Positions 1-11,309 of a DNA stretch of 64,000 bases are shown here, one piece after another (within the stretch, counting starts at the first letter, position 1; every line of letters begins with the position of its first letter). The stretch spans positions 14,529,543-14,593,542 of the forward strand of contig CM052355.1 of the NCBI GenBank assembly GCA_028551475.1. Reading direction: 5' to 3'. The DNA comes from Casuarina equisetifolia. Its lineage: Eukaryota > Streptophyta > Magnoliopsida > Fagales > Casuarinaceae. The translations under genes were made by a program, and so were the position numbers. The notes below the pieces were generated by a model, which ran no database searches, was not told the origin of the DNA, and was given only the letters and a program-made list of their open reading frames with translations.

Positions 1-1380
1 CCATTAAAAGTCTTTTCTTTCTCATTTGTCCCTAAACTTTCTCTTCTTTCACTTTGTTGTTCCACAAATTGGCAGAAAAGTAGGCCAGTCTTTAACAGAA
101 CTCCACACTATTCAGCATTTCATAGTTTTGTCAACAGTTAAGCACTATCCGATGGTTCAAAACAACTAGCTGCTAAGAAAGTAGCCTTTCTACCATCTTT
201 CAAAAATTCTTTTCAAAAAGCGTTTTCAAACCCTTGTAGTCAAGAGAATTATGGACGTTCTTTCACAATCAAACTAATCTAAGCGTGTTAGGTTGAAATT
301 AGTACATGTCATTATATAACAATGACGTAATTTCACTACTTTGAGAATAATGATAAGACTACCAATTGACAAAAATAACTAATTACGTTTACTAAACACC
401 TCGATTAAACTTACTGCTTAAGAAACATTAAACAAGAAGGGGCAAGATTAAACTACATCTGAAGCTAAAGAACATCATTACCAATTCAAATTTAAGTTTT
501 ATATATTATAATTAGCAAACAAACGTCCTACCGCGTGATCTATTAGGCTTGAACTAATCAACAATTTGCCATTAAACCCTTCTGATCCCCATTTTCAACA
601 TTTTCTTAGTCATTTTCGTTGGTTCTTAAAATGAAATAGTTAACATCAATGACATGTTTGATTGATCCTCAATTCTGTCAAGTTGCTGGATTCCAAGGGA
701 GCCGGCGGCATTTGGATGAATAATTTATAGTTTATTGATAGTTTAATAGATCAACCTCTTGTTAGCATAAAACTAATCCCCTCTGACATGATATGCTGCC
801 TAGAATTATAATAAAGAGCATTTCATGACCAAGTACATTATCAATAATCTAACAAAAAAGTTAGAAATTTTTATGAGAAAGCGTCATAAAAGGTTTTATA
901 ATTAAACTAAAAGATTAACTTAAAAATTAGATGATCCTTTTTTTTTATTTAAAATTTATCTCAAAAAATTTATTTTTCACTCATACAATACCAAAAAGTT
1001 GCTATAAATTGTTTGGAGGAGGCCGACATCATAAGCAACTTTTCACGATTATGACATCATCCACAACACCAATACCTAATCAGGAAGAAAAAGGTAACAT
1101 GTGGGGTCAGCTGCAATGGAAGGTCAGGATTTCGACACGTTTCATATGGTACACGTGGCAAAAAAGATGCGTGGCCAAGTGGCCGACCTTGTGCCCAGGT
1201 AGAGACGCAAGGAAAGATGCGAAGTAGCGTAAGCGCCAAACCCACCCATCTTTGTCTGGTGATCTGACGGCTGTGAGGGGACTTCAGCCACCACGCTTGG
1301 TCTCAACCGTTGGGTCGCTTATGCTTTGGAGTCTTGTCCCTTTGTATAAGTGTTATTGTGTTGTTGAAGTATTAAGTTTT
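1..1380. other. AT-rich upstream spacer, PLATZ promoter side
   Basis: No coding region is supported here. Most of it is AT-rich with short A and T runs. The last 300 bases, before the transcribed CT-rich leader, are more GC-balanced and probably contain the PLATZ promoter. Short open frames at 931-1245 show no family resemblance and look like chance. Confidence 0.6.
1151..1159 (+). promoter_or_regulatory. ABRE / G-box-like element upstream of the PLATZ gene
   Basis: The bases ACACGTGGC match the extended ACGT-core element bound by bZIP factors of the ABA-response type. It lies about 410 bases upstream of the proposed PLATZ start codon. A match this short can occur by chance, so a regulatory role is inference. 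Confidence 0.35.
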
Positions 1381-1391
1381 AGGCCGTTTAA

Positions 1392-1400
1392 CTCTCTCTC

Positions 1401-1432
<32 letters not shown>
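1392..1432 (+). repeat. CT microsatellite in the PLATZ 5' leader
   Basis: About 40 bases of nearly pure CT dinucleotides lie about 130-170 bases before the proposed PLATZ start codon. CT/GA tracts are common in plant 5' UTRs and core promoters. This tract creates spurious open frames on both strands. Confidence 0.85.
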
Positions 1433-1562
1433 CGAACCCATCTTCGCCTAGGAGAGTCTCCCGGCGATTACCTTCTCCCGGTGGGGATCCATTGTCGCCG
1501 GTGAACCCAGCAGAGTCAGACGCGAGTCCACATTCTTTCAGGGAGCACATTCGGCACTAGTA

Positions 1563-2905
1563 ATGGTGAAACTGATCATTTTTCAGTCTCTTTCTGTTTT
1601 TCTCTCTCTGAATTGTGGCATTTCTTCTTCTTTCTCATTTCCATTGCTGGGTTTTCTTTGACAGGAAGCAATGTCGGTACCGCCGTGGCTAGAACCGCTT
1701 CTAACCACTTCTTTCTTCTCCGTCTGCCGGATTCACGGAGATGCGGCCAGGAGTGAGTGCAACATGTTTTGCTTGGACTGCAATGGCGCCGCGTTTTGCT
1801 TTTACTGCCGTTCTTCACGGCACAAGGATCATCAAGTCATTCAGGTAGGCACATTTCCACTATAAGCAGCTTCGATTTGTGAGTTTTCTGCAATGGCGAT
1901 GGTCAAAGTAGATCCTTTTTCCTTTTCATCAATCACTCCCCTCGCTTTCTTCAGATACGGCGATCCTCGTATCATGATGTAGTGAGAGTTTCAGAGATTC
2001 AAAAAGTATTGGACATAAGCGGAGTTCAGACGTATGTGATAAATAGTGCGAGGGTTTTATTTCTGAACGAGAGACCTCAGCCGAAAGCTGCAAAAGGAGT
2101 CGCCCACATATGTGAAATCTGCGGGAGGAGCCTGCTGGACCCCTTCCGGTTCTGTTCACTTGGTTGTAAGGTAAGCGTTTTCCATATTCCACCTTCGCCG
2201 GCGTCACATTGTTCTCATCGATCATCAACATCATTCACAACTCACGCTATGGTCATTTTTACCCATTACCTATCTCAATAATGAGCCACGTTCTTAACCC
2301 ATCGCCATCGCCATCATTATCGATCCTTGTTGGTGATCATTACAAGCCACCCCATTATTTCCAATGCATCCAAATCCAGCCACATTGTCTTGGATCTCTC
2401 TCTCTCTCTCTTTCTCTCGTATACTGATCTATTTGCATTTTCTTTTTTTACAAGTCAATTTTCTTGTAAGAAAAATTGACTTTTTAACTCATATATACCA
2501 TTTTTTTTAAGTGTAATATTAAGAATCAACTCAAAATTTTCAAGCAATGTGAAACTTCATGAGGACTTTTGAAGCAGTTCTCATCTTCTAGGTTTTGGTT
2601 GGATTGGTTGGTTTTGTTTTTTGAGTAATTGTCATTCCGGTTTTTGGTTCTTGGAAATGAGACAGCTTGTGGGAATAAAGAGAAACGGGGAAGGAAGCTT
2701 CAAGCTGGAGGCGAAGAGCGAAGAAGAAATGGGAGGGGAAAGAAGAGAGGGGATCTCCCGGAGATCAGTCTCATCAAGAGAGGAAGAAGAATTGCGTGAA
2801 GGCGCACAACAAGACATGTACCCGTCCACGCCACCCCCACCTCCACCTCCTTCAAACGCAAGAAGAAGAAAAGGCATTCCTCATCGGGCACCCTTCGGAT
2901 CGTAA
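1563..2905 (+). CDS. PLATZ family zinc-dependent DNA-binding protein
   Basis: PLATZ proteins are plant-specific nuclear proteins that bind A/T-rich DNA and usually repress transcription. My model has coding exons 1563-1565, 1665-1844, 1955-2170 and 2666-2905, about 212 residues, typical for the family. Exon 1 supplies only the ATG and is followed by a GTGAAA donor. The second exon then reads [13 protein letters not shown], and PPWLEPLL is the usual PLATZ opening. Cys/His ligands follow: [27 protein letters not shown], then CEICGRSL and FCSLGCK. The C-terminal exon encodes a Ser/Glu-rich stretch, a Pro run and [14 protein letters not shown]. All junctions are GT-AG and keep frame. If the split start is wrong, translation would begin at 1671 and lose only three residues. 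I cannot name the orthologue. Confidence 0.88.
2452..2482. repeat. Short inverted repeat in PLATZ intron 3
   Basis: Two 11-base arms, AAGTCAATTTT and its exact reverse complement, flank a 9-base spacer within the long third intron. It could form a small hairpin. It is too short to call a MITE or a microRNA precursor. Confidence 0.5.
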
Positions 2906-5900
2906 GACCAAGCGCCCTCCAAATCAAAAAAAGGAGACCACGTTGACGAGAACCCAAAATCATCCCGCACGGCCCTGCCTTTGGGGTCTTTGTCCTGAGA
3001 AAGCATAGGGGTAGAAGACAACAAAAAAGGTGGGCAAGGAAAGTTCTCTCTTTGGCGGAGATGGGTCCCAAAACTACAAATTCTATCCTGTGAAGAAGCA
3101 ATAATGCATGATTGTTATTGATACTTGCAAGATGTACATGTCATTAAGAAATAAAAAAAAAAAGCACGACTTCGTGGAGTATGTTTTATAGTTTTTCAAG
3201 GCCCCACGACCACATGGGGCGTTTACATAAAGAAGCAACAGCTTTTTATTGTTTAATACAATGCAATGGGTAAATCTCCTTTCTATTTAATGTTTACCAG
3301 GATTGGAGCAATCAATCAATGGAGTATATGCACCGACCCCTTTCTCTTTTACCATTGTTTTACTTGTCATGTCTATTATCTATCTATGGTGTGTTTAGAA
3401 AGAAAAGATTGTTATTTTTATGCCAACTTTAATTATTTATGTGAATTGTTTGAGAATTTAATTTTCTTTTTAATCACAAAGATCCCACTTCATTTTTAAA
3501 ACTTCTACCTCACCGGAGGGCTAATAATAGAAGTAAAAGTTAGTAAAAAGATCATACAAACAATTGATTAAGAAAAAAAAATGGTAGGATAACATGTAAC
3601 AACATGCCAATTTACGAACAAAGACCTCTTTCTTGAGAGAGAGAGAAAAAAGAAAAACATAAGATAAAGTCTGATAGATTTGTTATTATAGTAAAAGCAT
3701 AGAGCAATGTTAACTATGTAAGAAAAGATATAATCTAATCACAAACTAATATAGTATGATAAAAACAATAATACAATAAGATCTCTATTCTAAATATCAT
3801 AACTTAAGAAAAAAAAACCTTTATTTATCTTCAATAAAGATTTTACCTTTCTCCCCTTTTCTTAACTGAAGTCATAGCAAATTTTTCTTTTTTCATTTGT
3901 TGTTCTACATCTCCATTACCAATAAATTTGCAAGAAATGACCCTTTTTCAAAAAATTTTTTTTAAAAAAATCAAGTTTCAGCACATGTTCCTAAGGCACA
4001 TGTGCAGATGCCTTCCACCCCAATACCTTTAGTAAGGGAAAGAAACATCCTTCCCTATCCACACTTTTCTCTACAATTTCATAACCCAAAGCAACTAATG
4101 GAGTTGGTTGATTAGGTAACACGCAGTCCGAAACAGCTTCAACCTGAAATGACTTAGGCAGTTCAGCTATCCTTAATATGCTGATGACTTCTTCACTCAC
4201 TAGACGTGCATTCACCCCAATTGTCAAAAGTGTTCCTTCACCCAATGGTTTGAAAGTTCTTGAAATGCTGAAACACCTGTTCTAAAATATTAGGCTTTTC
4301 AATGAGGATTTATTAAAAAAGTATTAGATTGTTTTATATTACGAGCCATCTATTGTCTAAAGTTTATTGAATGAATTATATTTTTTTAATATGATATTAA
4401 AATTCAATTAAATAAAATCTTGTACCAATTATTTATAATCTGCTGTAAAACCTTCTATGCACGAAAAAACTTACCCTCCTTTACAAGCCATCTTAGGTAT
4501 GATGGGTGAGTAAAAAGGAAAAAGTTATTCCTTTGACAAAGCCTAGGTTCCCTTTTCACTCATTTGAACCTGCTAAGCATGCTGCAATTACGATGAACAA
4601 TAATCTTCAATCGCCTTTACCCCCTTGTGGGTTTCCATATACGTTGGTCAAAATGGCTATCATAGCCTGATTTCTAAAGCATGTGTAGAAATCAGCTTCA
4701 AGCAGGTATCTAGACAAGTCGAACGTCTTCCAACTTCACAATGCATCACACTTTTGTCGCACCATAAATGTTGCCAAGTCCAACGATGTCCGGATAGCAT
4801 CATTACCATCTTCATCCTTTCAAAATTACTCACTTTCTAAAAGGCAAACATCTTCTTTTTTGGGGTGACAATGGTGGGAACTAGCTGAGTCAGTTACCCA
4901 CTAACTAGATTTGCAGCGTGACAGGACTCGTCTTTACGCCCACTTCCTCTTCTTAAGCCATGATTGTGGGATTCTAATCATTTCCTTCCTTAGAATCTCT
5001 TTTCCTACTTCTTCGTGGACCGGTATCTGCTATCTTCTAAACCAGTTTTAAAAAAAGAAATAATTTTTTTTAACATGGTATTATAGTTTAGTTTTCAACA
5101 ATTACACACCTCATTGCTCGTAGGCTATCTTTCTGAGAATTATTTTTCTAAGTTTACAACGAAAAAATGTGTTAAAATTTATAATATATTGTGTATCTCT
5201 TATATGCAAAACCATTGTCCTCTCTTACAAGCCAATCTGAAAGAAGTGAACCTCCAAATGGTAATTGAGATTCCAAAGTCTTCCCATTTTGGGCGCCTAG
5301 GAGCTCAAAAACCATAGTACTGGCAACTGATTCTCCGAGTCTGGAAATCACTAAAATACTTGGAAAAGCCTTCCATCTCTAAGCTTCAAAAGCAGAAGCT
5401 TTTGAGTGTAAAAGGTGTATTTTGAGCAGCCTTACTCTCATAAAGATAGAGACACTCTATCCTTTTCCCAAAGACAAGAAGAGTCTATGTCTTGAGATCC
5501 ATGATGGAACACATGAAGATCAAGCCACTGTTGATATATTAATGATTTTCTTCTGCAGCTCTCTCACTCTCTCTTAATTGCATTGCTTAGTCTGGTACAA
5601 CCTCGTTGTATCACGTTCAACTGGCCCATATAAATCCTAATAACAAAGATGTCTCCCCTCATCGGCCTACAAATTGAATGGTTCTGCAGTACCTAACTTC
5701 TTCATTCAATATACGCAACCCAATCTCACCGAAATAACCTGCCAATGATCCCAGTTTAATGTAAATCTGGCTTAAAACGTGCAAAAGCAAACCCTGTAAC
5801 ATAAGTAGTTTCCCCCATTTGTAAGTCAACCAGATTTGATGGATCTACCCGATGCAGCCTTTCATATTGTATTTTGTATTCATTGACATGTTCTTTGGGT

Positions 5901-7100
5901 CTTTAATATGCCCGGTAAGATTACTCACACCAAGCTCATTGGTCCATTGCTCTGCAGATTCTGCAGAATTCCTTAGGGAAAGGCTCAACTTTTAACCATC
6001 CTTTTCCCTCCTTGTTTCTTATTCTGCTGGCAGCTGCCCCACCTTGGGACATGCAACTGCCGTGATGATGAGCCCAGGCTAGCTCTACTAGTTTATGTCT
6101 TAGAGTGGTCCTATATGTATGTTTTTTCCGTGCATGCTTTTGTCAAACTTTCATACCTTAATTATGTTTGGTTTATTGGAAATCTAGTATTTTATAAGTC
6201 ATATGAACTATTAGAAAAAATTCGCTTTATCTTTTAAAACTAACTTAAACATATAAGAATAATATCTCTTAATTTACTAATAGTCCAGTAAAATTGCAAA
6301 ACCCTCCGAAATCTTCCTTGTCTAGAAAGTCTCGAGTTTAAAATCTATTCCCTTCATTCGTTTTTATATATATATATATATTTAGTTATAAATCTGATCA
6401 AAATATTAGTAAGATGAAATAATTATTATTTTTCACATACTTTCTTATTTAATCATTACAAAATACGAAAATTCAGTTCTTGAGTGAAGTTATAAAGCAA
6501 AATCATGACAACTCAATCCTGTAAGCTGTCATAGTTGAACCTCAACTTTTGATTTTTCTTTTCAGCCAAAGCTTGTTGGTAGGACCTTAACATGGTTCTT
6601 TGAATAAGCTATGACATAACGTCGACAGCGGAGTATGACGAACCTTTTGTACCCTTTCTCTCTCCCCATGGGTACACATGCCATGTAGGCCAAGCTTGGG
6701 CAGACCTAACTAAACCCATCACATTCAACAGGCAACTAGGCCCAAGATCACCCACCATCAACACTTCCGGCCATCTTCGAGGACACGGAAATGCATGCCG
6801 ACGACCAAAAAGCAGGAGATCTACACCTATGCACTTTTACTTGAATGTGGCAACTTGCTTTGAATAGACCCAAACTGATAAAATGGCAACGAGAAAGGAA
6901 CAAGAAATCTCCTCCTTTTCTGTTCTTGTGGTTGAGAAATGAGAAATGAGAAATGAGAAATTACTAAGAAATATGTATTGAGAAAAAAACTACTAATGAA
7001 TTGGGATTAACATTGCAGATTCTCTAATCTCTTTACTTCAAAACGAAAACTACGAGTATATTTCTAAAGCTGTATTTAACGGCATTACCAACGTCCTCAA
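2906..7100. other. Long spacer between the PLATZ and RING genes
   Basis: The first 250 bases probably hold the PLATZ 3' UTR, with an AATAAA-like run near 3150. The rest is AT-rich with poly(A) patches and no gene I can support. Segments near 4.0-4.25, 4.6-4.85 and 5.1-6.1 kb are less AT-rich and may be decayed gene or transposon pieces. A TA microsatellite lies near 6366-6382. Confidence 0.55.
3991..4245 (-). other. Unrecognised 84-residue open frame, possibly a decayed exon
   Basis: This reverse-strand frame starts MGEGTLLTIGVNARLVSEE and includes VSDCVLPNQPTPLVALGYE. Its composition is more protein-like than that of nearby chance frames. It ends soon after WKASAHVP. I recognise no family, and there is no clear promoter or partner exon. 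It could be a remnant of a transposon or gene; translation is unproven. Confidence 0.2.
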
Positions 7101-7144
7101 CTAGTTTAGCATATATAGAGAAGATATAAACTTTCAAAACCATC

Positions 7145-7972
7145 TCAGTATGGAAGGATCCACTTCGCTGTGTTGCCACCCCGTCCCGTGCTTAGCTGCG
7201 AGAAAGATCTGATTAACCTGGAAGACATGCGATCCAACTGCCTGATAGATCGAACCCTATTCGTTTTGCTCTGAGATATACCATTTATCGAGGGTGAAGA
7301 TGAGGAAGAAGAAGCAGCTGAAAATGCTTTTTCTCGCTCTCCTTGCAGGTTGATTATGGTGTAAGACTGGCCCATGGAGAAGGACCGCCTCAACCCCTTG
7401 ATCACGCACTGCGCAGTTGAGGCGTTAACGTCGTTCGCACCATCATCTCCTTGCCCATGAAACTGAAATGGGGTTTGAGAAACTTGTAAATCCTCTGCAG
7501 AAGTAGATGAGGGTTTTACGGACGTTGCTGGTGCAGCCACCTGTGATCGGCAGACGGGACAGTTGGAGTGTTTCTGGAACCATTGGTCGACGCATGGAAG
7601 ATGGAAGGCATGGCTGCAATTAGGCAGTAATCTTACCATGTCCCCGTCCTCCAATTCCCCCAAACAAACCACGCATTCTTTTTGATCCACGCGAAACAGC
7701 TCGCCGGCGACAACATCTCCAGTGGAGTACGAGAGTATTGGGATTGTATCAAGGACTTCTTTACACACCCCTTCCCCGGACTGACCTCCAGCCCCCTGCC
7801 GCAAACGCCTTTCAGCTAACTGCCGTCGTCGCCTCCGCCTCAAGCAATATCGGACCAGAATTAAATGGTAAGCTGCGATGACCAGAGAAGTGGAAACTAT
7901 ACCGGCGAAGGAAATGAGCAGCGGGGTGCAGAATGACCTCGAAGATTGCGATGGGGACGCCATGCCGTCCAT
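7145..7972 (-). CDS. RING-H2 finger E3 ubiquitin ligase, ATL type
   Basis: ATL proteins are membrane-anchored E3 ligases that recruit ubiquitin-charged E2 enzymes, often in defence, hormone or nutrient responses. This intronless gene gives 275 residues, in the usual ATL range. A hydrophobic segment at about 16-41 is followed by an Arg run, so the RING probably faces the cytosol. A GLD-like VLDTIPILSY stretch precedes the finger. The RING-H2 ligands are C100, C103, C119, H121, H124, C127, C138 and C141, with the usual Trp (W131) after the sixth ligand. The tail is Ser-rich with a run of serines near 220 and basic patches. The start sits at the first in-frame ATG; MASPS three codons later is an alternative. 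I cannot assign a specific ATL number. Confidence 0.92.
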   Translation of the reverse strand: MDGMASPSQSSRSFCTPLLISFAGIVSTSLVIAAYHLILVRYCLRRRRRRQLAERRLRQGAGGQSGEGVCKEVLDTIPILSYSTGDVVAGELFRVDQKECVVCLGELEDGDMVRLLPNCSHAFHLPCVDQWFQKHSNCPVCRSQVAAPATSVKPSSTSAEDLQVSQTPFQFHGQGDDGANDVNASTAQCVIKGLRRSFSMGQSYTIINLQGEREKAFSAASSSSSSPSINGISQSKTNRVRSIRQLDRMSSRLIRSFSQLSTGRGGNTAKWILPY

Positions 7973-8102
7973 GGCTTGCTCGTCCCCTCAAGCGGGTTCT
8001 CTAAGTGGAAAGCTTTCTGCAAATTCTCGTCTTCCAAGAAGACTCGGAGGTGGCGCTTCCGGTACTTGTGCGAATCTTGGTCCTGCGCCACCATGGGCGG
8101 TG

Positions 8103-8110
8103 TTTAAATA
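8103..8110 (-). promoter_or_regulatory. Probable TATA-like element of the RING-H2 gene
   Basis: On the reverse strand the sequence reads CCTATTTAAACA about 130 bases upstream of the RING start codon, a plausible TATA position for a gene with a short leader. No transcript end is available to confirm it. Confidence 0.35.
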
Positions 8111-8257
8111 GGACGAAAATCGTGTTAACAACTCCGGATTCTCACGGTCGTTCCAACAAAGTTGGATTCGTGTTTGAATTTGTTGATTTGCGGAAGGTAC
8201 GTGGCACTCTCTGCTGTGGAAGCTGAGTACCTCCACGCATTGTGGTACAGCTTCTCA

Positions 8258-8263
8258 CACGTG
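8258..8263. promoter_or_regulatory. Palindromic G-box (CACGTG) upstream of the RING-H2 gene
   Basis: CACGTG lies inside CACACGTGTAA, about 290 bases upstream of the RING start codon. G-boxes are targets of bHLH and bZIP factors. The position suits a proximal promoter, but function is inference. Confidence 0.4.
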
Positions 8264-9497
8264 TAAGATGGAGAATGGTATTATTATGAACGTGTCCTGT
8301 TTTAAATTAATTCGTTTAATTTCCGGCCTTTTTAAACATCACCCGCATGATAGATCAACGGTCAGTAGGCTTTCTCCACAAATAAAGAATTTATAATCCT
8401 GTTATAATGTTTACGAAATGTTTTTCTGGTCGGTAATGTTCAACCCTCCGATCTAGTCGATCCGACAACTCAATTAATGGGTTTGGTATTCGGACGGGAT
8501 CGAGTGGACCCGACTTTTTCAACCATTTCTGATGTCTTGTTCTGACAAGCCCATGAGGTTTAGTCGATTGGGCTTAACGGGCACGACTGACAATGACAGC
8601 GTCCTAAATAATGGGACACGTATTTCACTAATAACAATTATTTTTTGGTGTGATGAAAACATTTGAGAATCCTAACAATTCTAAGAATGAGCCATTACTC
8701 AGGTTTATGTAATAAAATATTAGGTATTATTTTCTGTATTATATATTTTTTTATCATGTCTGAGATCTCAATTTACTTATGTTATTAATATAAATGATAA
8801 AGACGTTATTTCTATTTTTTTTAATTAATTAAAAAAAATAAGTAAACTTGTCTCTTGAGGATTTAATTTATGAGTAATGAGATAAAATTTATGTTAAATA
8901 AGTTCATTTTCTGTCTTAAATTTGATGGTTTACGAAAGAGAAATACCTTTATACATAAAATAAAAATAAAAATAAAAATAAAAATAAAAATAAAAATAAA
9001 AAACCCTTAGAGACTAAATTTTGTTTTAAACCCACTTTCTACGTCTTGTTGAAAAAGAAGAGGGGAAGGCCCAAACACCCAGATTTTGGATCTGCCTTTT
9101 TCAAGCCACCATAAGGTACTAAACAAAGGGTGTCTTATTTCCCTCTTGTCATTTGAACAGTCGATTCTCTTCTACAGAATCTTACACAATCAACCTCATA
9201 ATGCAACTTTGCATTATTAAAATTCATGAAACTCAACACATCTTCTACATTCAAGCCACGAGGAACAACAGCTCTGCACCAGAAGCGTCGGTGCATTGTA
9301 ATTTTGACCCTGGGGACTTTATTAGCTCATGATCCAAGAAGCCAAAAAGTCACAAACTCCACCTCGTGGAACTTCGAGAAATCTTTTGCTTGCACACAAT
9401 AGTGAGGGCGACGTTACCAGCAGTAGGCCACCACTCAATTTCATCCTCAAAAGATATCACAGATTATGCGCCCATCTGAAAGTGCTCCTGTAGAATC
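8264..9497. other. Divergent intergenic region between the RING and NCS1 genes
   Basis: The RING gene (-) and NCS1 gene (+) are divergent, so this stretch holds two promoter regions. The middle is AT-rich with a pentanucleotide microsatellite. The last 450 bases are less AT-rich and probably contain the NCS1 promoter and leader. No gene is visible. Confidence 0.6.
8956..9003 (+). repeat. (AAAAT)n pentanucleotide microsatellite
   Basis: About nine nearly perfect AAAAT units run without interruption and end in a short A run. It is likely polymorphic in length between individuals. Confidence 0.9.
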
Positions 9498-11189
9498 ATG
9501 GTGTCCAAATGTCTCGGCCCGCATCTCCATCCCAATCCCCACCTCTCACTCGCCTCTGCCAGATTGCAAAGCCCCTGGCCCTCCTCTCACTTTCCGACGA
9601 CTACTTTGTTGTCAACAGCTGTTACTACCAAATTGAGTATCTCCGGGCAAAGGCGCTCTGTTTTCATCCCAATGGCGTCAAGCCAATCCACACCCAGTTC
9701 CCAGTTTGGTGAATTCGAACCTCATCCCACGCTTATCAACGACGATCTCAAGCCGACTTCGCCCAGTGAAAGGACTTTTTCTGGGTTGGAAATGGCAAGT
9801 CTTTGGATTGGGCTGGTTGTGGGTGTTCCAACATACTACCTTGCCGGCAGCCTTGTTGATCTTGGAATGGCCTGGTGGCAAGGAATTGCCACAGTTGTTG
9901 CTGCCAACATTATCCTGTTAGTCCCATTAGTCCTGACCGGTCATCCCGGAGCCCGCTACGGAATTTCCTTTCCCGTTCTAGCAAGATCCTCTTTTGGAAT
10001 CCGCGGTGCCCATATCCCTACTCTATTAAGAGGCCTGGTTGGTTGTGGCTGGTATGGGATCGAGACTTGGATTGGTGGGGAGGCAATTTTTCTTCTGCTT
10101 CCGAATTCTATCAAAGAATCAACACTTACTCAGGTTTTACCTTGGCTTGGTACTTCGCCCCTTGAATTTGCTTGTTTCATTGCTTTCTGGGTAGCCCAGT
10201 TGACCATTGTGTGGAAAGGAATAGAAGGAATCAGAAAGCTGGAAAAGTACTCTGCTCCAATCCTGATTCTGCTGACTTCCTCCCTCCTCATTTGGGCTTA
10301 TGTGAAAGCAGGTGGCTTTGGTTACATGCTCTCTTTGTCCTCCAGGCTCTCCTCTTCACAATTTTGGTCCCTGTTCTTTCCTTCGCTAACTGCAAATATA
10401 AGCTTCTGGGCCACTCTTGCTCTGAACATACCTGATTTTACTCGATATGCCAAGAGCCAGACAGATCAAGTTGTTGGTCAGGCTGGTCTTCCAATCTTCA
10501 TGGGGGCATTTACATTTGTTGGCCTCGCCGTGACCTGCTCAACCAAAGTGATATTCGGCCGAGTTATCTCCAACCCAATTCATCTTCTCGAACAAATAGG
10601 AGGATTCGCAACGGTGCTCCTGGCTATTATTGGGATCAGCCTTGCCACCCTTACCACAAACATTGCAGCCAATGTTGTGGCGCCTGCCAATGCTCTTGTC
10701 AATCTCAGCCCCTCGAAGTTCTCCTTCAGAAGAGGAGCTCTTCTAACAGCAGTGCTAGGAATCGCTTTTCAGCCCTGGAAACTTCTCAAATCAAGTGAGA
10801 GCTTCGTTTACACATGGCTGGTGGGATACTCTGCACTGTTGGGTCCAATTGGGGGCATAATTCTGACTGATTACTACCTCATCCGCGGCACAGAGTTGAG
10901 TGTCCAGGACTTGTACTCGTTGAGTCCTCATGGGCCTTATTATTATTTAGGAGGCTATAATTTGGCAGCATTGGTGGCCTTGGTCATTGGGATTTTGCCA
11001 GTGATTCCAGGTTTCCTGGAAAAGATTGGAGTATTATCTTCAATTCCGGATAGTTTTGGTGTCCTCTACAACAACGCTTGGTTTGTCAGCTTCTTCTCTG
11101 CAGGTTTTCTCTATTGGCTTCTATCCCATTTGATAGGAAAGCAAAATAAGTCTCTACCTGTAGATCCTCTTTTGCCCCACTCAAAATAA
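9498..11189 (+). CDS. Plastid NCS1-family nucleobase transporter (PLUTO type)
   Basis: The product matches the plant nucleobase:cation symporter-1 family, whose Arabidopsis member (PLUTO, At5g03555) moves purines and uracil across the plastid envelope. The gene is intronless, 563 residues, as expected. The first 60 or so residues are rich in Ser, Pro and Arg and look like a transit peptide. About twelve membrane segments follow from residue 100, with family-typical stretches such as [56 protein letters not shown] and [18 protein letters not shown]59 (position 9672) is an in-frame second start that would omit most of the presequence. The reverse-strand frames inside it are shadows. A poly(A) signal follows at 11222. 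Confidence 0.95.
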   Translation: MVSKCLGPHLHPNPHLSLASARLQSPWPSSHFPTTTLLSTAVTTKLSISGQRRSVFIPMASSQSTPSSQFGEFEPHPTLINDDLKPTSPSERTFSGLEMASLWIGLVVGVPTYYLAGSLVDLGMAWWQGIATVVAANIILLVPLVLTGHPGARYGISFPVLARSSFGIRGAHIPTLLRGLVGCGWYGIETWIGGEAIFLLLPNSIKESTLTQVLPWLGTSPLEFACFIAFWVAQLTIVWKGIEGIRKLEKYSAPILILLTSSLLIWAYVKAGGFGYMLSLSSRLSSSQFWSLFFPSLTANISFWATLALNIPDFTRYAKSQTDQVVGQAGLPIFMGAFTFVGLAVTCSTKVIFGRVISNPIHLLEQIGGFATVLLAIIGISLATLTTNIAANVVAPANALVNLSPSKFSFRRGALLTAVLGIAFQPWKLLKSSESFVYTWLVGYSALLGPIGGIILTDYYLIRGTELSVQDLYSLSPHGPYYYLGGYNLAALVALVIGILPVIPGFLEKIGVLSSIPDSFGVLYNNAWFVSFFSAGFLYWLLSHLIGKQNKSLPVDPLLPHSK

Positions 11190-11221
11190 ATCTTGTACTT
11201 TTTCCACCCTTCTGTGAACAC

Positions 11222-11227
11222 AATAAA
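11222..11227 (+). terminator. Poly(A) signal AATAAA of the NCS1 gene
   Basis: A canonical AATAAA lies 33 bases after the NCS1 stop codon and is followed by a T-rich stretch. This fits a short 3' UTR. Confidence 0.6.
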
Positions 11228-11309
11228 TATTCATGCAGTTTGTTTACAAACATTCATAACACTTATGGGTAATTTCTAATATGGAATATTGGATTATATT
11301 GGTAACTCC

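Noticed and set aside
1252-1560. Forward and reverse frames rich in Ser-Leu or Arg-Glu over the CT tract
   Set aside because: These come from translating the CT microsatellite in the PLATZ leader.
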